Of a DNA stretch of 64,000 nucleotides, positions 29,701 through 46,231 are shown in pieces. The DNA is taken from contig NC_135213.1 in assembly GCF_052324685.1 (NCBI RefSeq), positions 37,253,707 to 37,317,706 of the forward strand. The letters are read 5' to 3'. The notes under the pieces were generated by a model that saw only the letters and a list, made by a program, of their open reading frames with translations, ran no database searches and was not told the DNA's origin. Position numbers and translations under genes: made by a program. The stretch's first letter is position 1. Each line of letters starts with the position of its first letter. Source of the stretch: Brachyhypopomus gauderio. Taxonomy: Eukaryota; Chordata; Actinopteri; Gymnotiformes; Hypopomidae.

Positions 29701-32700
29701 TACACTGATCAGAAGAGATGGTGATTCAGTGCTGTTTGATTCCACGTACTCCTCTACGTGAAGAGGCGGTGCTCCTGACGGCTGTACATTAATACCCACC
29801 AAAGACTGTACTTCTGTGTGTGATCCAACAGTTTCATTCAGACAGGGTGTGGCTACAGAAACTCTGCACGTCTCCTCGTGCAAACCTATTGTGCGCGAGG
29901 CACATGTATCTTCAAAACAAGTACCCGTTTGACAGAAAGCTGGACCTGAGTCATGGCCAGCCAGATCTGCGCTATTGTTCTGTGGAAAGTCAGGACAATC
30001 GGATCCTCCTTTGGTCAAGTCAGCCATGGAGACAGAGTGCAGGTCAAAGTTGAGTAAGTAATTTAAAAAGTCACTGTCTTTGCTTGCCAAGGTGGTTCTT
30101 CTCATCCTTCTTCTTGTCTCGGTGGAATCACGGTCATCCATGAGGCCAGTCTCTTGAGCATCGGCACCACCGTTCAACAACTTCTGGGCCGCTTCGTAAG
30201 AACTCAGCGAGTCTTTACACTGACCCGCATTAGTTTTATTAGCATCTGAAATCCAGCTCTGAAATAAACGTGCAGAAGACGCAACTACATTAAGATCCCA
30301 TACTGTAGTAAAAACAGCTGGAAGACAAAAAACGATCAGGCAGTTTTAGGTAAGATGAGCACATTGTGACTTTAACAGGGAGGAACACTCACTGGAAATA
30401 AACGACACCTCTCGTTTACAGCGATCGCACTTTCCTTCACTGGTTCACCATCAACCCCTAAAATAACAAACACGGTCAAATACTAGCAGAGTTAATTACT
30501 TTGAATCAAAATAGAGCTCAGGGCCCCATGGGACACTTTACAAACTGCTTAAAAAATTAGGAAATAAATAAAAAGTCAAGATTAAGAATAAACGTTTTTA
30601 TTTATTTTTAAAATGTATGGTTATGACTAAGCTGAAAAAAAAAACCCCACAATATTTTATAAAGGTAGGCGAGGCAAATCAAAGAGCAGAAAATAATGAA
30701 AAATAATACTTTTCATTTCGAAAACTTACAAATATAAAATAAACAGCCAAATGGAGCACTAGAAACCATGCATTAACATAAACAACGAGGACCATTTCCC
30801 AAACAAATTTTAGTGTTCTTTCATTAACGTCAGCATATACACCCAAGAGAAGCAACTCCATTTTGGTAACATTTCTACAACTGTGTACATTTACATACAC
30901 CTATGTTTGAAAGAAGCATGGAAATGTATTAATCTAAAGCAAAAGAGTCTGCAGAGTCATTCACACTGTGCCTGGCTGCAGAGAATTCCTGAGTGGCACT
31001 TGAAGCCCAGTGCCCAGGTGATGATGAATGAGTCTCTGTGTAGTCCACAGTGACATCACTCTCAGCATCGCTACTTAAGCAGCGTGAGGAGTCTGATCCC
31101 AGGGTCTCCTGGTCTTGAACCAGTAAGGAGTCATGAATATTGGAGTCCACTGCTTGGTACCTTAGTTGAGGCACAGACTGAGCTGAAGGCTTCACTGAGA
31201 AATGAGAGACGACACCTCTGTTCAGACTCACCTGAATCTGCACTGCAAAGCTAACATGTTTGTTTTTTATTATGGTAAGTAATTACGGCCAAGCGATACT
31301 GTTGATGAACAAGCTCGTGCATTACTAGACAGAGAAATAAATACAGTTCTTTAATTTTATTTTGTTATATCTAAAACTTTCATTTTAGGGGCAAAAAAAG
31401 GTCCTAATTTGCCTAAATCCAAATGGCTCTCGTTAAAGGAATGCAACAATTTTCTTTCCTATCAATCTTCAGAGGTTACTGAATACTGATATTTGAGAAG
31501 CTACTTCAGACTCTTAACATCTAAACTGCTCCCCATCACTTCTACTCTATTTATTCATTTTACTCCTCTCGTTATTCATTTTATCTGCACCTGCTCAACT
31601 AATATACATTGATTCATATTGCAAATTGTTATTAACCTAAGCCAGATGTCAGCTGGTGTGTGTATAATGGCGACCTACTAAATATCCCATGGACCATCTC
31701 TGGTTTCCTAGCCCCCCAGTGTATAGGTGTACCCTGAGCTGAGGCTGTGGATGAGTCCTGTGTCATTACTGTGCCCTCTGTGTGCAGAGTTTCAGTTTCA
31801 CCGGACTGCAGATAGTTTCCGGCTTCACCCCCAGGGGAGGCCGGCCTGCTCCTCTGTGAAAGAACAAGAGAAGAATGCAGTTGGTCAGGATTCAAGTAGC
31901 AGGGATACTTATTTGATGAGTAAGTGATGGCATGACTTCTGAGATATGTGGTGGAGTCATGTCACGTTCTGGCAGAGCATGTGATGTAGCTCAGTGGACA
32001 CTAAGCAGTCACTGCTGTCAGTAATGCCCTTCATCAGAAAGGCAAGAGGTACAGAGAACATGTAGATGTGGAAATGTTCTGGTCTAAAGTGTAAACGATC
32101 TGTTGTAGATGTTTATCACCGAGTTGTTCTAACCAAATAATTCCACCTGCTGGATCAAGTTAATGATCTAAGTCACGACCTCTATCTCAAAATCAAGAGG
32201 CATTGCCAAACCAACCAAAAACTGTGCCCGCTCCCAGACTCACAACTGAAAACCACGTGAGACTTCAAGAGATAAGGTTTGTGAGTTTGTTACGGAGTCA
32301 CAGATCTTTAAGGTTAAGTTTAAGGTTGAAGGTTAAGGGTCACTTACTCTACTCTTCCTTAATGGCGTGTCTGTTCTGCTTTCCACAAAGGAAGTTGCAC
32401 TAGACACCCTTTGAGCTGTTAGAACAATACACAGCTTTGTAAATGCAATCTGGTAGGAGACCATGCCAGTGAAATAATATTTACTTTTAAAGTTTTCTTT
32501 TCTACAACTGTACATTTACATACATCTACCTATGTTTGAAAGTAGCGTATAAATGTATTCGTCTAAAGCAAAAGAGTCTCTGTTACTTTGAAATAATTTT
32601 TTACTAGAATGAAATGTTCTCTTGAACACATTAATACCTGATAAAAGGTGAATTTTTGACTTGGGCACATATTTTCTAAGCAGTTTTTGTATAGTTGTGT

Positions 32701-35700
32701 CGTTGCAGAGGTCTATGGCAGCATCTCCGTTCTCATTCTTCAGCAGTGGGTCAGCGCCATGTTTCAACAGGAGATCTGTAATCTGGAGTCACAATCGTTG
32801 TAGTTTAATCAAGGCAAGCACAGGAAGTGTACACAGAGAGAAAGAACGTCCACTAAGATTGCACGCACCTTCACGTTACCGAGCACTACAGCATCATGGA
32901 GGGGCGTGACTCCGCTGTGCCCCGAGGGGTTGATCTGAGCACCTGCTTTGATCAGAGTTTCAGCAATGGCGTAACGGTTGTTTAGAACTGCCTCATGAAG
33001 AGGAGTCCAACCTGAAATAAATTTTGCCATGACTTAACGTCTCGTGGATCTCTGGGTCACTGGAGGCATTCCTGCATCAGACATTTGATGACCAAACCAG
33101 GATCAGTGAAACTGTAATCCTTTTAACAGGCATGAAAATGGGTCAGGGGTTAAAAAGGTGAGAAGACCGGGGGGGGGGGGCGGGGCATGTGACGTCATGG
33201 GGATACGGCGACGGGGCGTTGACATGTGGGGGGGGGGGGGGGGGGGTGACATGTGACGTCATGGGTATACTGCGACGGGGGGGGGTGGCTGCTGGTGTAC
33301 GGGGATACAGCGACAGGTGATGCCAAATATTACGGAGCTCGTAAGGTGACATGTAAAAAATATAATAACGCGTAGCCACGACTTGCGAACGACTTACTAA
33401 CGCGTGCGAACAAGATAATTAAGTATTACTTTATATAAAGCCAGGTTTACCTTCCTTGGGCAGTCAGTTCGCGAACATCCCTGGATCTGCTTGCTTTGCT
33501 GTGAAAAAATAAACTTTGTTGCCGCGTGTGAAAGGCGACGTTAGTATCTCGTTCCCACGCGTTAATAAGTCGTGGCCACGCGTTATTTATTTATTTTTTA
33601 CATGATGTCACCTTACGGGCTCCGTAAAATATAGTAAAACCCATAAAAAAAATGTTTTGACTGTCATGTCAATGGATTCAATGTAAACGCAATCCGTAAA
33701 CGCAAGAAGCCGCTTTCGCCATTCCGGATGGCTCAGTCAAAACCATTACGTCTTAATGAACCAATAAATACATCAGCGGCGAAAATTATTGTAAAAATAC
33801 CAGGGTTCACGTGTTTTTATTTTATAACATGAGCTAAAGCACAGGGTAGACTCAAACGACAAGAGTTTACAACTTCATCTTCAACCTTTTCAGCCCTGGT
33901 GCGAATGTTATCCTCACCCGTCCCTGGATTCACCAGTTACAACTACAGACACACTAGATAAAAATCTTGATTCTTATTTTATATCACCGTTAACTACACG
34001 GGTTTGACGCGAACTTAATAGGCCCATCTATCTACCTATTTATCACAAGAGCTTGTGGTTAGATCTGACAGTGTTCAACGCTGTAGCGAACGGCAGTAAC
34101 TTTGTTTTACCGCAAAATATGAAAACGATTGACCATTAATAACCCAATTAAATCCACCCAATTAAAATGTACGATCTGGTAAATGTAGTGGTAAATGTAC
34201 GATCTGGTAAATGTAGTGGTAAATGTACGATCTGGTAAATGTACGATCTGGTAAATGTAGTGGTAAATGTACGATCTGGTAAATGTAGTGGTAAATGTAC
34301 GATCTGGTAAATTTAGTGGTAAATGTATGATCTGGTAAATGTAGTGGTAAATGTACGCTCTTCTGACTTGTCCGCGGTGTAGCACTAGGTCCTGCTTCTC
34401 GTCCCGCTTAGCAGTAAATGAATAACATGAATGAAGAACGTTCGTATGATTGAAACGCTATTTGGCCTCTATGATGGTTCGGGGCGGAAACTGCTGGCAA
34501 CTGTCATTTAAATTGCCAATTTCGGAAGTGCTCTGTTTGCTTATTAAGTCAATATGATAATTAAAATATATACATATAATCTACCGACCCCCCCCCCCCC
34601 CCCCCAAACAAAAAACTCATCGGATCTACACGATTCACGTAGGTCACCCTTTTCAACTTCAAAACGGCGAATTTCGCCGAAAGGTGACAGATTTTCATGC
34701 CTGTTTTAATGAAGGGGACTAAGGGGGAAACTGAATCAGTGTACCTGCGTTGTCTACCGGGTTGACGCAGGCACCCACTTTAATCATGCCTCTCAAGGAC
34801 CGAAGGTCTCCCTGCATCGCAGCTATATGGACGAGAGTCTCTCCAAATAGGTTTCGTCTGTGGATGGTACTCAAACTCCGTACCTTCCCTGTTTTGGGAC
34901 GTTTAATAGCTGATCCACGAAACCCTGAATGAGTAAATACATCATATAAATATTTCTACAACACTTTTCAGTTTTCCTCTAAAACAGGGGTGCCCATTAC
35001 ATCGATCGCGATCAACAAGTGTCGGTCGATCGCGAAGAAATGTGGGTAGATCGCATGACATTAAAAAGTAGTGGATGAATGACAGGCTATCGTCCATCTG
35101 CACTGACGGTTATATATTGATTGACATACATGGTAGCCACTTGGTCATCTTATAAGTAGCCCGCAAGCGGAAAGCTTGTGGGCACCCCTGCTCTAAAACA
35201 TACCATTGTAGAAATGAACAGATTTTTTTTGTCAGGTAAGACAAGTAAAAGCTTTTGCAGCTTTGGATCACTTTTCACACTTGCCTGGGCTACTGCAGAG
35301 CCCTGTTTTTGGTCTTTGCTGCCTCCTATTGGACGGGTGTGGTAGGACATCCGTCTTCACGGCCTTTTTTTCAGGGGACTCAACTTTGCGTGTGCCGCGT
35401 TTCGGCCGAATGAACAAAGTCTTATCTGTAAGGTTCATACAGCTTTGCAAGGTCAAAGTCAAGTACTTTTAAGACACTTTCAAGGTCCATTTTCAATATT
35501 TTCCAGCACCTTACAGCTTTAAGATATATATTTATACAAATACACATATCCACAATTATAAATTTGCTTTTCATCATATAAAAGGAGATGGTACATGTAC
35601 CGTGTTTGGTAATAGCATAAGAATAAGTGTATTACATAAGCTTGTTGGCATATGGTAGTTTGGTTAGGGTTTGTTCCGGTAGCTTGGCTACTAAGCTAGC

Positions 35701-37640
35701 AAATATTTTATTTAATGATAGTTCAAAACGCCCAATCTGAACATTTTCACATGTGCTTAAAAAAAATATATAAATTACATGTTTATAATATTAAAGGTGT
35801 AGGTTAAATTGCACATCAACCATTTAAAACACATTGTTATAACAATATGTCAAAAATATTTGCTGTGCACAGCTACGGTGATTCATCTGGTGTCCTACGT
35901 TGTTATTCTTCTGTGAAACCTGACCTGCTTTTAACACCTTTATGTCCTTTATGTTTGACTCTTCCTGACCATGAGCCTTTGCGGCTCCTCCCACTGGCCG
36001 TCTAAGACGACCCATGTTTTGGGTGCTGCATACACTCTGTGACAGGACATGTGAGGTCAAATGTTCTGGAGGTTTTGGTTTAGGACTGGCATGAGGTTGA
36101 CTGTTCTTCATACACACTGCCCTTGTTTTTTTTCTAAACTGAGCAGGCTCTGTGAATGACAAACGTCTCATATAATACCTGTAAACTAAAGACTATATTG
36201 CAGCAATACCAGTCAAAATCCACTAGGTAGTGCGAGTTGTACAGAAGCTGACTCATCACTGTAGCACAGTGTACTGTCTATTTTGATATGGACATGCATA
36301 ACATTGGGCACTGCCTTGTGAGTGAATCATATGAATTATTGTAATAAATAATTTTTGCTTGTGTAAAATGGTTTTAGGCTGTGAGATGTTTCCTTAGCCT
36401 CTTTTCAACTGTAGGCCCAAACATTTTGAATATGGACAGAAACCTTTGCAGCCACATTTCCACATAAACACAGTTAAGCACAGACCACACTAGAGCAGCC
36501 CGTCTCGGCCTTAGTAACCACTCAGTCCTACAGTAGCAAAGAGTCCGAGTTACCTTCCAAGTGCTCCATCTTTACTGGTTTCTCATCATCTTTGGTAACA
36601 GGATAATTTTGGCTTCTGAAGATGCAACAATACATTTGCATATGTCAATACTGAATGCATCGATTGCCTTGTGCAGATGTTGTCATCTGCAAATGTAAGA
36701 GTACAATTAAAAGGATACAAACCTAACTGAATTATTCAGTGGATCATCGGCAGTCTTTTTAGTCTGGAAAGACATTATGACATTTTAATCTTGCATAAAC
36801 ATAAAAACATTTTTAAAAGTGGTTAAATACCCTCTACAAGCTGGTGATCTTTCGTCCGTTGTAGTTGTGTGGACGATAGTTTAACTTTACCTGGGTGTTC
36901 ACTAGAGATCTCTTCTCCACTCTGTGCACCAAAACTCCAATCTGGGGTGAAATGTCTGCCAAATGATTATTGTTTGAACAACTATTGAAACTTAAAAGCT
37001 ATTTTAAAACTATGCAGCCATGTATAACAAGCCAACAATTCGGGTGCAGCTACAAAGGATTGTAAACCCAAACCTTGTGAAGGACATAGGTTAGATAGCT
37101 AGTTATTTTCTGAAATATAAAGTGCATTATAAATAAAATGTATTATTATTATTATTAACTTAATGTTGAGGAATGCCTGACAATGTTTATGGCCGCCTTA
37201 CCATTGGCATAAGAGGTGTGAGGGCTACTGGGAACAGAAGCTGATGAAAGGCGTCCCACTGCAGTCACCATCATCAACCTGGTTAAGTCAACATTAAATG
37301 TGCTAACTAGTTAACTTCAGTTGCTGCTTTAAATTCATTTAACTTAATACTATAAATATTTAAAAATAAAAAAATATATATATGAATAATAAAATAAATA
37401 AAATATAAATATTTAAGTATTTTCACCACACTTCTAACCAGCTGGTTAACGTTACTACTAAAACAATCCACAGTGTAATTAGCTAGGCTAGCTAACCGCT
37501 AGTTTCCTGAGATACTTTTTTAATTTTACACCGCGAATTCCCGCCTGCCTTTTCAAGTAAAAATTTTCGTCCGCCTCCTCATTCTCTGATTCTGTTGAAA
37601 CTGTTTCTTCTCGGTCTTGAGAGACAGTCGAGTCCATCAT
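23777..37640 (-). CDS. ankrd31: Ankyrin repeat domain protein 31 (meiotic recombination factor)
   Basis: In mammals ANKRD31 binds REC114 and directs meiotic DNA double-strand breaks, including in the pseudoautosomal region. Exons read here: 37532-37640, 37202-37258, 36891-36955, 36723-36763, 36554-36615, 35925-36149, 35294-35425, 34745-34924, 32869-33011, 32638-32782, 32348-32415, 31675-31853, 31161-31242 (doubtful), 30393-30457, 28785-30258, 28531-28686, 27894-28036, 26755-26965, 26562-26674, 26361-26463, 26029-26125, 24954-25911, 24682-24816, 24246-24348 (left end inferred) and 23777-23901. Frames agree at every junction except around 31.2-30.5 kb. Domains: ankyrin block 1 ([40 protein letters not shown]); ankyrin block 2 ([37 protein letters not shown]); a coiled-coil stretch near [14 protein letters not shown]; a RAMA domain ([43 protein letters not shown]); and a C-terminal tail [16 protein letters not shown] to DWEF. 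Start at MMDSTVSQ. Confidence 0.9.
27149..27525. mobile_element. Non-autonomous DNA transposon, copy 1, in an ankrd31 intron
   Basis: Ends are inverted: ACAGGCATGAAAAT on the left, ATTTTCATGCCTGT on the right. The 4-bp flanks are identical (TTAA / TTAA), consistent with a target duplication. The body shares ATGGGTCAGGGGTTTAAAA, a GTTCAACGCTGTAGCGAACG block and a GGCGAATTTCGCC palindrome with the copy at 33126-34705. It contains a G run (27208-27232) and a C run (about 27430-27441). No ORF. Family not assigned; the TTAA flank is reminiscent of piggyBac-type targets, but the termini do not clearly match. Confidence 0.7.
27208..27232 (+). repeat. Poly-G run
   Basis: About 25 consecutive G inside the transposon copy. 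Such runs are prone to sequencing error and can form G-quadruplexes. Confidence 0.9.
28118..28445. mobile_element. MITE in an ankrd31 intron
   Basis: Left end GGCTGTGTTCAAAATAG, right end CTATTTCGAACACAGCC; the arms pair over about 30 bp with few mismatches. The inner part is rich in TACTGCATACTGG words. Flanks share ATT on both sides (or CATTG if the outer G/C are excluded). There is no coding capacity. Termini of this type are common in fish hAT/Harbinger-like MITEs; I leave the superfamily open because the duplication length is ambiguous. Confidence 0.75.
30871..30950. repeat. Direct repeat copy A in ankrd31
   Basis: From TTTCTACAACTG to GCAAAAGAGTCTGC, about 80 bp, closely similar to 32499-32579 in the same orientation. 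See the paired entry. Confidence 0.75.
32499..32579. repeat. Direct repeat copy B in ankrd31
   Basis: Shares CTACAACTGTACATTTACAT, CCTATGTTTGAAAG and TCTAAAGCAAAAGAGTCT with copy A 1.6 kb away. The two copies sit in different ankrd31 introns or intron/exon edges, so the segment arose by local duplication or is a small dispersed repeat. Confidence 0.75.
33332..33625. mobile_element. Nested fold-back element
   Basis: Left arm ACGGAGCTCGTAAGGTGACA-, then ATAACGCGTAGCCACGACTT; the right arm is its near-perfect reverse complement (AAGTCGTGGCCACGCGTTAT, then TGTCACCTTACGGGCTCCGT). Arms of roughly 80 bp enclose about 130 bp. It is absent from the other copy of the host transposon, so it is a later insertion. 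No coding capacity; target duplication not determined. Confidence 0.6.
34168..34362. repeat. Tandem repeat inside transposon copy 2
   Basis: Alternating units TGTACGATCTGGTAAA and TGTAGTGGTAAA form a 28-bp higher-order unit repeated about seven times, with one unit lacking the second half. Confidence 0.85.
34985..35190. mobile_element. hAT-type MITE
   Basis: Termini CAGGGGTGCCCATTAC and GTGGGCACCCCTG are inverted, and a perfect 8-bp duplication CTCTAAAA flanks both sides (34977-34984 and 35191-35198). Eight-base duplications plus CAGGGGT-type ends are diagnostic of hAT elements. At 206 bp with no ORF it is non-autonomous. The perfect duplication suggests a fairly recent insertion into this ankrd31 intron. 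Confidence 0.9.
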
Positions 37641-37860
37641 CTTCAGCGCCTCCTGTGGGTCGTGGACCCTTCAGACTCTAGCTTCGGTTAGCAACGCCAT
37701 CACTCGGCTGCCTCAACCGCGACCGTTGGCGCGACGGTTGATTAAAATAGACGAAGCTGATTGGTGGAAAGGTGTGACGTACCTTTCACCAACCGGGCTC
37801 TCATTGGTGCTGCCTGGTTCTTAATGCTGGTTCTTCATTGGTGGTTTATTTGTACGCAAA
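37641..37860 (-). promoter_or_regulatory. ankrd31 promoter region
   Basis: CpG-containing sequence directly upstream of the ankrd31 ATG. It holds two MYB-like words (GACCGTTGG at 37721-37729 and ACGGTTG at 37734-37740, together an inverted pair around GCGC) and three ATTGGTG words, which read as CCAAT boxes on the minus strand, between about 37758 and 37845. Together they fit a TATA-less, germline-type promoter. Binding is inferred from motif match only. Confidence 0.5.
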
Positions 37861-39660
37861 ATCTTGTTCGTGGCGTGGCCTATTCACCGTATTTCGCCAC
37901 GCCCACTTTCAAGTGTGTGTTTCTTCCGCCTTTGTGTTAGAACTTCCGGTCAGCTATTTTTGCATTAGTGTACACTACTACATTTTAATGATTTTTTTCA
38001 TAAAATATGCATTCTTGTCTATTTACTTCTTTACTTAATTACTTTAAATTACAAAATGAATGCAAGGAAAAGATGTGGCCACTGATTATAAAATAGTTAC
38101 TTATCTGATAGCCTCACAAGCACCCGACGCGTTTGCTTCATCGGAGCTTCATAACCGAGCCATTTCTCGGGATAAGGATGATCTGGTGTTGGTAAGAGCA
38201 GACGCATGGACGTTTGGGTGGATGTTTTTAATTTAGCGCCTTCAGCCTTAGACGCAGGTCCTCTTCTTTGGAAGGCGGTGGATATAAGTTATAAGGTGCC
38301 CCGCAACACTCAGATCTTTTCGAGCTGTGTTCGTAACACTGTTGGTCAAGCACTGCTACATCTTCGTGCTGCGCGGTTTGTTTACAAGCCCAGCGAGCCG
38401 CTAATACTTTTAAAACCGGCGTAGTGGAAAACTGGAGACTAGCGGTATGAAGTGTCTGTGATATTGAGATTGTGCGTTGAGTCTCGTTGGTGAGACGCAG
38501 TCTTCTGTCACACGTTTGGAATAAACCACATACGAGGTGCAGCAAAGGCACCGCACACGACTGAGGGAGGTTTAAAACTACTGACACTGTCTGTTCTCTT
38601 CTTCCTAAAGGTGAGTGCAGTGGCGTTGTAACGAGTGTTGATAACGGAGTTTATCCACTTTTCACCTAGAAAACAACAGTTGCGTACATAACAGAGCTCG
38701 TAGTGTGCTCCAAACGTGACAAAGTCCTGAAGCATATCACGACTTATGTTTATATCGAAGTTTGTGCTTGTTTTTTTACTTAATTTGTGTCCATTTTACA
38801 TCCCCCCCGCTAATAATTTACACTCGCCATCCCCCCTCTTTTGGCTCTTGGTCTCTGACGGGTTGGCCACCTCTGCTCTAACTGAACATATTATGCTAGT
38901 CATTTTGTGTTTGTTGTCGTTTTGCTTGTAATCGTTATCAGCGTATCCGTAGCACCGGAAGTTCCAACACAAAGTCAACCAAGATGGCCCTGTCCAGCGT
39001 TGTCATGGAAAATAGCGTGAATAGCACACGCCATAATACACACCCACACCCTCCCCCCTCCACACACACACACGCACGCACGCACGCACACACACACTCG
39101 CACGCACACACACATACACACTCACGCACGCACACACATTATTAGATTTACACACATAATTATAATTAAAAAATCTAGCAAGCTTGAGCAAAATCCTGAT
39201 GAGAACTTTTACTTTCTGAACCTGGATTTGACCCCTCTGCATTTGTACATACTGCACTAGGTGCTGGGTATGATTTCTACTACATGGTGACGTGTTCTGC
39301 TTGAACATCAAGACCCCTCTGTGCTGCCTGCACTCCGTAGGCAACGGCGGACTGCACAGGCGAGCGCTACAAAAATTGCATAACGCTTGCACCAACCACT
39401 TACATGGTGCTGTAAATAAAAAAATAGTACTGTAAATATCGGAGTAGCTACGCAGTAAAATCTTGCGTCAGAGCAAAAAGAGCTTCTCGCAACAATTCAG
39501 TGTATCAGGGTTTTTTTTCCATCCTGACACGTATTCTGTCCATCTGCTATTGAAAAGCACGTTTCATGTCATTTGTTTATTGTTTTTCCCGTTTTATTAA
39601 TTGTCGTTGTTTTAATTTCAACTGGCACGAACTCCCCAGTAGCACAACATATCCCACTGA
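37861..39660. other. Between ankrd31 and hmgcr
   Basis: No gene identified. GGGTTGGCCACCTCTGCTCTAA at about 38861-38882 resembles one end of a hAT-type repeat, but no partner end was found. A CA/CACG-rich microsatellite occupies about 39059-39137. The ORFs here look non-coding. Confidence 0.4.
39059..39137. repeat. CA/CACG-rich microsatellite
   Basis: Imperfect ACAC and ACGC dinucleotide/tetranucleotide tract. Confidence 0.85.
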
Positions 39661-39689
39661 AATGATGGGACCATTCAAATGATGGCGAG

Positions 39690-39880
39690 ATCACGCGTCC
39701 CTGCTAGGGAAACGCCTCCTAGACCTGAGGGGGCGTGGTTTACGTCTTCGTCCGCATGGTCCGTGGATTTGATTGGCTGCGAGGCGGAGTGACGCAGTGC
39801 CATGCCATCTCTCCACAATTACAAGAGCATGCCGGTGAGGGACAGGTCTCAGCACCGGAGTGCTCACTCTACTCATAGGT
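39690..39880 (+). promoter_or_regulatory. hmgcr promoter, candidate
   Basis: Clustered elements resemble the known HMGCR promoter: a GC box (GGGGGCGTGG, 39729-39738), a CRE-like TACGTC (39741-39746), an inverted CCAAT/NF-Y site (TGATTGGCTG, 39770-39779) and GTGACGCAG (about 39790). A canonical sterol regulatory element could not be pinned down; ATCACGCG at 39690 is only a loose match. The known gene is switched on by SREBP-2 when sterol is low. Position relative to a good 5' UTR donor at 40063 supports the call. Confidence 0.5.
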
Positions 39881-40790
39881 TATGGATTAATCTTCTGGGT
39901 TTATTATTTTTTAAAGCACCACTAGCTAAATGCGCTGATTACATTTAGCGTCTTTTAATTTACACCCTTTGAAATATCCCAAAAAAAAAGCCCAAAGTGA
40001 CAGTACAGCCGACGTCTGTGATTTAGTTCCAACGAGCTAATTATTTGACCCTTTCTGACACCGGTAAGTACTAAATCTCATCCCCATCCCAGTTACTGCG
40101 ATTTCTCATGTTTACCGTCACATTATTTGTCAATCCTATCTGACGGACCGGTCACAGTAAAATATGTGGCATCATATCATGGCCCATAAATAGCGCTTAT
40201 AACGGGCATGATCAATCAGACCACCCTAAAGAGACAAATTACTGGAGTAAGCAATTGTCACATTACATGGCCAGGTAAGACAGTTTGGAAATGTTAGATG
40301 AACACCGTGTTAGGAAAAAAAAGCTGGAAAAAAGTAAAGTGTTTTTGAAGGACAGGACCGTTTGGGTGGGCTGTAGGTCCAGTTGGGATTAGTTCACGCA
40401 GAAGTGACGGGAGGATCAAATGACTCATCCATGCTCAGCTGCTTATATAACAACTGAACAACAGTTATATGCCAAAATGTCTTCGAAAACAGAAAAAAAA
40501 ACATGGAAGATTACATAAAGCAGTTGAACATTTTAGTAATTTTCTTATGTTTCACAAAGCATTGCCAGTAGTCTCATCGCTGTGATTTAAAGAGAGACTT
40601 AACGACTCTTAATTTGTCGGGTGTTATGCAACTGCAGTAAAGCGCGCGTTTACATTAATTGAACTCTTCATCGCCTTTTCCCTGACTGGTGACAGGTCTC
40701 GTCTGACGAGATTCTCTCCCACACTCCTCCTTTACACTGATCTGTTTCTCCTTCCAGCCACTCCCGTGTCGTGACAAGACGTCTAGCAGG
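39881..40790 (+). other. hmgcr 5' UTR exon and first intron
   Basis: A consensus donor ACACCG|GTAAGT ends a putative untranslated exon at 40063. An acceptor CTTCCAG at 40751-40757 opens the exon carrying the ATG, leaving 33 nt of leader in that exon. The mammalian gene also has an intron just before its start codon. The exon's 5' end is not determined. Confidence 0.5.

Positions 40791-46231
<5,441 letters not shown>

Larger units (their letters stand above)
33126..34705. mobile_element. Non-autonomous DNA transposon, copy 2 (larger), in an ankrd31 intron
   Basis: It has the same ACAGGCATGAAAAT / ATTTTCATGCCTGT ends as the copy at 27149-27525 and lies in the same orientation, flanked by TTTA on both sides. 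It is about 1.58 kb because it also holds a nested inverted-repeat element (33332-33625), a tandem array (about 34168-34362), G runs (about 33170-33182 and 33229-33246) and a C run (about 34588-34606). Shared internal blocks include ACTACACGGG-TTGACGCGAACTTA and CACAAGAGCTTGTGG. No transposase ORF is visible. Confidence 0.7.

Noticed and set aside
34107-34385. 92-codon ORF with repeated [18 protein letters not shown]
   Set aside because: It is the translation of a tandem repeat inside a transposon.
38861-38882. Possible hAT element end near 38.87 kb
   Set aside because: Only one terminus-like word was found; no partner end or duplication.
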